Source: Actinomycetota bacterium (GTDB lineage Bacteria; Actinomycetota; Acidimicrobiia; Acidimicrobiales; Poriferisodalaceae). From it: DNA of 10,004 nt. The notes beneath the pieces were generated by a model. That model was not told the DNA's origin and made no database searches. It saw only the letters and a list, made by a program, of their open reading frames with translations. The stretch lies in NCBI GenBank assembly GCA_013151655.1, contig JAADHX010000305.1, forward strand, positions 1 through 10,004, given 5' to 3'. Numbering within the stretch: position 1 is the first letter of the stretch; each line of letters opens with the position of its first letter. The translations under genes were made by a program, and so were the position numbers. Shown piece by piece: positions 6,741-10,004 of this stretch.

Positions 6741-6940
6741 CCCATCAACGCGCACACTTGGCGACGCGGTCGACAACGACGAACACCTCAGTCGACCGCA
6801 GCCGCGTGCCACAGGCGTGCCACGCACAGAGGGAACCAGCGGACAACTGGGGTCATCGAAGGTCGGTCCGCAAACAGCGACTGCCCTGATCAAAGTGCGT
6901 TGCCCCAGCGTGTGGACCTGCCGAAAATCAACCATGCTTC
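6741..6940. other. Probable att-arm region ahead of the second tRNA fragment
   Basis: Nothing coding is supported. The stretch contains the paired CGTGCCA repeats at 6805-6822 and runs into the tRNA-Gly fragment at 6941. Minus-strand frames crossing the tRNA fragment give an ERMTGIGPAYSAWEAKHG-type peptide, a familiar false translation of tRNA sequence. Confidence 0.4.
6805..6822 (+). repeat. Paired CGTGCCA direct repeats, candidate integrase arm sites
   Basis: CGTGCCA occurs at 6805-6811 and 6816-6822, again with an 11-bp period. The pair starts 136 bp before the tRNA fragment at 6941. The heptamer differs by one base from the CGTGCCT pair ahead of the first fragment, and spacing and position are almost the same. 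This points to two att sites used by related integrases. Confidence 0.5.
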
Positions 6941-6986
6941 GCTTCCCAAGCTGAATACGCGGGTCCGATTCCCGTCATCCGCTCCA
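6941..6986 (+). repeat. tRNA-Gly(CCC) 3' fragment, copy 2: presumed att core
   Basis: This has the same 46-base layout as the fragment at 3171: anticodon loop TTCCCAA, stem strand GCTGA, 4-nt variable loop, acceptor strand CATCCGC, discriminator T and encoded CCA. It differs from copy 1 at five positions, all in the T-arm. The T-stem is GCGGG/CCCGT around loop TCCGATT. As in copy 1, the 5' half of the tRNA is missing (preceding bases CTTC do not complete the anticodon stem), so it is not an expressed tRNA. It marks the right end of the stacked elements, with chromosome probably beginning at 6987. Confidence 0.85.
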
Positions 6987-7023
6987 AATCCCGGCGCTTA
7001 GCACCCCGCGTCTCCGCGAGAGG

Positions 7024-7052
7024 TCGACAGCTGTCGCACATGTAACTACACT
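7024..7052 (+). promoter_or_regulatory. Sigma-70-type promoter for the antitoxin-like frame, leaderless
   Basis: TCGACA (7024-7029, five of six matches to TTGACA) and TACACT (7047-7052, four of six matches to TATAAT, with the key TA....T) are separated by 17 bp. The expected transcription start, about seven bases after the -10 box, falls on the GTG at 7059. That gives a leaderless message, which is common in actinobacteria. It is the best-formed promoter in the window. Confidence 0.6.
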
Positions 7053-7058
7053 CATGTT

Positions 7059-7208
7059 GTGCGCGAGCGTCTTGATGAACCGACTGAAGATCGGAACCCG
7101 CTCGGAGAGTTCTTTGCCGTGCGTGATGAGCCTTCGTCACAGAAAAGCACCTTCACGCCCGCAGAAGTCGCTGAGATAATCCGGCGCGACCGCGACGCCT
7201 CCGAGTGA
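7059..7208 (+). CDS. Short VapB-like antitoxin, 49 residues
   Basis: The frame from GTG 7059 encodes 49 residues, strongly charged, including NPLGEFFAVRDEPSSQKS and TFTPAEVAEIIRRDRDASE. I cannot place it in a named antitoxin family. It immediately precedes a PIN-toxin start (4-bp gap between its TGA at 7206-7208 and GTG 7213), the normal antitoxin-then-toxin order of vapBC operons. A short charged protein with a C-terminal helix is typical for such antitoxins. The start is supported by the promoter at 7024-7052, which places the transcript start on this GTG. The frame is intact although its partner toxin is cut off. Function is inferred from context. Confidence 0.6.
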   Translation: MRERLDEPTEDRNPLGEFFAVRDEPSSQKSTFTPAEVAEIIRRDRDASE

Positions 7209-7212
7209 CTGC

Positions 7213-7341
7213 GTGTTGCTGGTCGCCGACGCTTCGGTACTAGTCACTGCACTCGCCGACTTTGGACCTTTGGGGGATCCAGCCCGACGCAGCGAAACTC
7301 CGAGCGACGGGTGGAACGGATCTAGTCCAGGAATGTCGTGA
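7213..7341 (+). pseudogene. Truncated VapC-like PIN toxin
   Basis: The frame starting at GTG 7213 reads VLLVADASVLVTALADFGPL, then GDPAR. This is a good match to the first strand and helix of VapC-type PIN ribonucleases, with the first catalytic Asp in VADASVLV. After about residue 25 (near 7285) the resemblance stops. The frame ends at TGA 7339-7341 after 42 residues, where a VapC would need roughly 100 more, including the remaining catalytic acids. Its tail overlaps the 3' end of the convergent nitroreductase gene by 20 bp, so the deletion joint lies between about 7285 and 7322. The product cannot be an active nuclease. Confidence 0.7.
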
Positions 7342-8008
7342 AGGACTCAACGGCGAGCTTGCTCGCGATCAGTCGGTTCTCTGGTGCGTCCGGGTCCGCG
7401 AACCCAAGCGACAGCCCACACGCGAGCAACTCATTGTCATCCATCGGAACATGCTGGCGAATCAGACTGTGATACCAGGTGAAGATGGCCTGTCCACATG
7501 TGTCGAGACCCTCCGCTCGCGCGCCGATGAAAATGCTCTGCAGAAACATGCCGATGTCCATGAAGGTACCGGTCGCGAGGCGCCTATCGAAGGTGATGAA
7601 CATGCCCAAGGGAGCTCCGAAGAAGCGAAAGTTCTCGTTCATCTGCCGAGCCCTTGCTTCGTGATCATCACGCGCAATGCCCAGGCACTGATACAGCCTC
7701 GATCCGACGTCTCTGCGGCGCCCTAAATACGGCTCGAACCATTCGGAGGGATAGTATTCGAACTCCGGCTGATGCATCTCTTCCGGATCGTTGGCTACGG
7801 CGTCCAGGATCGAATCTGTCACCTTCTGCTTGGTGAGACCCGTCACCACATACACCTTCCACGGTTGAATGTTGTGACCGCTGGGGGACTGGGCGGCGCC
7901 GCGGAGGACTCGGTGCAAGGAATCCTCCGGCACCGGACGATCGACAAACCGACGAACGGAGCGCCGGGTGGCGAGCGCATGGTGAGCGCTCATCGTTGTC
8001 TCACTCAT
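7322..8008 (-). CDS. Nitroreductase-family flavoprotein
   Basis: The product is a 228-residue member of the nitroreductase/FMN-dependent oxidoreductase family, of normal length. Visible features are the N-terminal FMN-phosphate motif TRRSVRRF at 14-21, PSGHNIQPW at 42-50 (the family's P-S-x-x-N-x-Q-P-W signature), NFRFFGAP at 126-133, the GARAEGLDTCGQ segment at 162-173 and a late GLSLGFADPDAPENR at 198-212. Such enzymes use NAD(P)H to reduce nitro groups, quinones, enones or other flavin-accessible substrates. The physiological substrate cannot be told from sequence. AGGA at 8017-8020 lies 8 bases before the ATG. The gene follows the acyl-CoA ligase with a 53-bp gap on the same strand, so it probably belongs to that operon and acts on an intermediate of the same acid pathway. 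Confidence 0.92.
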   Translation of the reverse strand: MSETTMSAHHALATRRSVRRFVDRPVPEDSLHRVLRGAAQSPSGHNIQPWKVYVVTGLTKQKVTDSILDAVANDPEEMHQPEFEYYPSEWFEPYLGRRRDVGSRLYQCLGIARDDHEARARQMNENFRFFGAPLGMFITFDRRLATGTFMDIGMFLQSIFIGARAEGLDTCGQAIFTWYHSLIRQHVPMDDNELLACGLSLGFADPDAPENRLIASKLAVESFTTFLD

Positions 8009-8061
8009 GGTCAGCGTCCTGTCCTTCGTTCAAGTGGTTTCGTCGCAAGCATCAGACCCTG

Positions 8062-9681
8062 CTACTCAGCGGCAAAGGACTGAGCGATGTCTCGCAGCGT
8101 GAATTTCTGTACCTTGCCGGTGGGCGTGAGCGGCATTTCATCGATGACTTCGAGGCGCTCAGGTATATAGACCTTGGCCACGCCCTGATCCAGCAAGAAC
8201 TCCTGAATCTCTTCGAGTGCCAACGTCGCATCATCGACCAGGCGTACGAAAGCGCAAGCCCTCTCACCCAGCCGCGGATCTGGCATCGCCACAATCGCGA
8301 CTGCCGCAATGCGGGGATGCTTGAACAGCAATCCTTCGATTTCCACAACCGAAATATTCTCGCCACCGCGAATAATGATGTCCTTGCTTCGACCGGTGAT
8401 GCGGATATAGCCGTTGTCGTCCATGCGAGCCAAGTCACCGGTATCGAACCAGCCGTCCCGTAGTTCGAACAAGGCCGGTCTCTTCAAATAGCCAACGCAA
8501 AGTGTGGCCCCACGAGTTTCGAGAACACCCTCAGTCCCGGACGGCACAGGCCGACGATCACTGTCGATGATCTGCACTGCCGTATGCGGCATAGCGACAC
8601 CATCGGTGCTGGCGGCAAGCTCGTTCGTATCGTCAAGCTTCACGGTCGTAACCGCCAATACCTCCGTCATTCCCCATACCGAAACAATCTTGGCGCGCAG
8701 TTTTTCCATTGCTTGAGACACCAGAGCCGAAGGAATCGGTGCGCCCCCCGACACGAACAGGCGAAACGAGCTCAGATCTCGTCGCTCGATATCCGCGAAA
8801 GAACTGATGTCCATCAAGAGCGGAGTGGCACCCATGCAGAGGGTAACGGACTCCTCCTCGAGGAGGTCGGCCGCCTTCCCGGTCACCCAATTATCAAGAA
8901 ATACAACCTTTGCGCCTGTCATACAGGGCAGCAGAACTCCAAACAGGAATCCCAACTGATGAGCAGTGGGCGTTGGACAAAGCACTACGTCGTCTTGGGT
9001 GATTTCAAAACGGTCTGCAAGCTGAGTTACATTCGCCAACAGCGTATTGGCGGTGTGCATCACTCCCTTCGGCTCTCCCGTGGTACCGGAAGTGAACATG
9101 ATCTGGAAGAGTTCGTTTGGGTTCACCTCTGCGTGTTCCACTGCCGTTCGCTTCTCATCTTCGAATTCGAATCCGTTCTCTCCAAGAACGATGACATGCT
9201 GGATGGTCGGAACTCGATTGCGTACCACGTTCGCCAATGATCTGAAGTCAAATCCCCTGAACCTGTCCGGGACATAGAAAACCTTGGCCTCGGTCAACGT
9301 GAAGATGTAGGTCAACTGCCGTTCTCGAAGGATCGGCATCAGCGGATTGACAACCGCACCGACACGGGCACAGGCGAGGGTGATCGCCAGAATCTCATAA
9401 GTGTTCGGAAGCTGCGCGGCGACGATGTCACCCAGCCTCACCCCTCTGTTCAGCAGGTCAACTGCAATGCGTTCTGACAGTTCACCGAGTTCGCCAAAGC
9501 TCATGCTTTGACGCTCCCCTGTTTCCGAATTGACAGAAACAACGGCGGTTCGGTCTGGACAGGATCTCGACCATCGATCGAAGTAGTCGCAGATAGTCTC
9601 GTTACCCCACGCACCTGTGGCGGTCATCTCTGCGACCCGTTCATCTGGCAGAAGAACGTTCCGGTTCTGGTGTGACTTCAT
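8062..9681 (-). CDS. AMP-forming acyl-CoA synthetase (carboxylic acid-CoA ligase)
   Basis: The product is a 539-residue adenylate-forming enzyme that would activate a carboxylic acid with ATP and then load coenzyme A. All core motifs are present: FTSGTTGEPKG at 196-206 (P-loop), VWGMTE at 335-340, WFDTGDLA at 411-418, GRSKDIIIRGGENI at 430-443 (hinge), and PLTPTGKVQK at 517-526 with catalytic Lys523. The VNPLMPILRERQL segment near 111-123 recalls cyclohexanecarboxylate-CoA ligase (AliA)-like and related medium-chain or alicyclic acid ligases, but the substrate cannot be fixed. The start is supported by GAGGAA at 9690-9695, eight bases upstream. The gene lies between an acyl-CoA dehydrogenase end and a nitroreductase on the same strand, an arrangement that fits degradation of an organic acid by CoA activation followed by dehydrogenation. 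Confidence 0.95.
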   Translation of the reverse strand: MKSHQNRNVLLPDERVAEMTATGAWGNETICDYFDRWSRSCPDRTAVVSVNSETGERQSMSFGELGELSERIAVDLLNRGVRLGDIVAAQLPNTYEILAITLACARVGAVVNPLMPILRERQLTYIFTLTEAKVFYVPDRFRGFDFRSLANVVRNRVPTIQHVIVLGENGFEFEDEKRTAVEHAEVNPNELFQIMFTSGTTGEPKGVMHTANTLLANVTQLADRFEITQDDVVLCPTPTAHQLGFLFGVLLPCMTGAKVVFLDNWVTGKAADLLEEESVTLCMGATPLLMDISSFADIERRDLSSFRLFVSGGAPIPSALVSQAMEKLRAKIVSVWGMTEVLAVTTVKLDDTNELAASTDGVAMPHTAVQIIDSDRRPVPSGTEGVLETRGATLCVGYLKRPALFELRDGWFDTGDLARMDDNGYIRITGRSKDIIIRGGENISVVEIEGLLFKHPRIAAVAIVAMPDPRLGERACAFVRLVDDATLALEEIQEFLLDQGVAKVYIPERLEVIDEMPLTPTGKVQKFTLRDIAQSFAAE

Positions 9682-9689
9682 TGGATCAT

Positions 9690-9695
9690 TTCCTC
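9690..9695 (-). promoter_or_regulatory. Ribosome binding site of the acyl-CoA ligase
   Basis: On the minus strand GAGGAA lies eight bases ahead of the ATG at 9681. It is a clear Shine-Dalgarno and fixes the start of the ligase. Confidence 0.7.
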
Positions 9696-9816
9696 AATCT
9701 GTCGTGTGTTCGGGTTTGGGGAAGTTGATGATTGACCCGCCTTGGCCGGGGGTTCGGTGGAGTTGTCGGTACGAGGCGGGCGACGCCGTGAGGTCGGTTG
9801 GTGTTGTTCAGCGTGG

Positions 9817-10004
9817 TTACCGATGGGTTGACACTCCGAAGAGGTCACGGGCGGCGATCGCCTTCATGATTTCAGCGGTGCCATCGCCGATCTCGAGGCC
9901 GATGACATCACGGAGCCGTTGGTCGTCGTTGAAGATCATTGCGTTCCTTAGGTGACGTCTCGATTTTGTGATACCGGTTTCGGACTCACTCAGGCTGCGC
10001 TCAC
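9817..10004 (-). CDS. Acyl-CoA dehydrogenase, C-terminal end (partial)
   Basis: The minus strand is open from the window edge to TAA at 9817-9819, giving 61 residues plus stop of a gene that begins outside the window. The tail NDDQRLRDVIGLEIGDGTAE followed by IMKAIAARDLFG matches the C-terminal signature of acyl-CoA dehydrogenases: the RD...EIGDGTxEI loop that contacts FAD and the final IAR helix. The more upstream residues are open but not diagnostic. Acyl-CoA dehydrogenases introduce a 2,3 double bond into acyl-CoA thioesters using FAD. The gene ends 135 bp before the ligase start on the same strand, so it is likely the upstream member of the same operon. Confidence 0.8.
   Translation of the reverse strand, partial: ERSLSESETGITKSRRHLRNAMIFNDDQRLRDVIGLEIGDGTAEIMKAIAARDLFGVSTHR

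Larger units (their letters stand above)
3217..6986. mobile_element. Presumed integrated element (second of a tandem pair), no integrase
   Basis: The interval is bounded by two direct 46-bp tRNA-Gly(CCC) fragments with paired 11-bp-spaced repeats ahead of each. This is the expected form of a tRNA-targeting integrative element stacked behind another. Its contents are a small open frame (3297), a large lipoprotein gene on the minus strand (5969-3411), a decayed lipoprotein-like fragment (about 6075-6172) and a PIN toxin pseudogene (6273-6740). There is no integrase, excisionase, relaxase or replication gene. It is either a heavily deleted remnant or an element moved in trans. The assignment rests on boundaries, not on mobility genes. 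Confidence 0.5.

Noticed and set aside
3068..6849. CAGTTGTCC at 3068 and its reverse complement GGACAACTG at 6841, each about 100 bp before an att copy
   Set aside because: The orientation is opposite in the two places and only nine bases match, so chance cannot be excluded; it is not used as evidence.
6928..7140. Minus-strand open frame ending ERMTGIGPAYSAWEAKHG across the second tRNA fragment
   Set aside because: It is the same kind of false translation of tRNA sequence, and it overlaps the better supported antitoxin-like frame on the other strand.
8584..9240. Plus-strand 218-residue frame inside the acyl-CoA ligase gene
   Set aside because: It is antisense to a complete adenylate-forming enzyme with all motifs; a shadow.
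1..10004. CRISPR array, insertion-sequence transposase or integrase gene
   Set aside because: I looked on both strands for spaced repeats and for transposase or recombinase motifs and found none.

Overview
The window is high-GC DNA with frequent GTG starts, apparently leaderless promoters (a -10 hexamer about seven bases before the start codon), lipoproteins with acidic linkers and an AbiE toxin-antitoxin pair of the actinobacterial kind. This suggests an actinobacterium, perhaps from the Acidimicrobiia. That placement is inference from composition and protein style, not a measured result.

Layout. From 1 to about 3216 is accessory DNA: an unresolved stretch, a small lipoprotein (414-1025), and an AbiE-type bacteriophage-resistance/toxin-antitoxin operon (1376-2952) with a palindrome over its promoter. 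It ends in a 46-bp fragment of the 3' half of a tRNA-Gly(CCC) gene (3171-3216). From 3217 to 6986 is a second block: a small open frame, a large 852-residue lipoprotein on the minus strand, a decayed fragment resembling that lipoprotein's N-terminal region, and a broken PIN-domain toxin gene. It ends in a second copy of the same tRNA fragment (6941-6986). Both fragments run from the anticodon loop to the CCA end and lack the 5' half of the tRNA. Each is preceded, about 137 bp upstream, by a pair of CGTGCC(T/A) repeats exactly 11 bp apart. The simplest reading is two integrative elements stacked at one tRNA-Gly(CCC) gene that lies to the left of the window, each ending at its distal att site. 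No integrase is visible in the window.

From 6987 rightward the window probably returns to chromosome. First comes a remnant vapBC-like locus, with an intact 49-residue antitoxin-like frame under a well-formed leaderless promoter and a PIN toxin cut off after about 25 recognisable residues. Then comes a minus-strand catabolic cluster: the C-terminus of an acyl-CoA dehydrogenase, an acyl-CoA (AMP-forming) ligase and a nitroreductase-family flavoprotein.

How they work together. The right-hand cluster looks like part of a pathway that activates a carboxylic acid to its CoA thioester and dehydrogenates it. The left and middle parts are a tRNA-anchored accretion zone carrying or bordering three toxin-antitoxin loci in different states: intact AbiE, a PIN gene disabled by a stop and a frameshift, and a truncated VapC with its antitoxin left behind. 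The large lipoprotein is the only long intact gene of the second block and has no recognised function.
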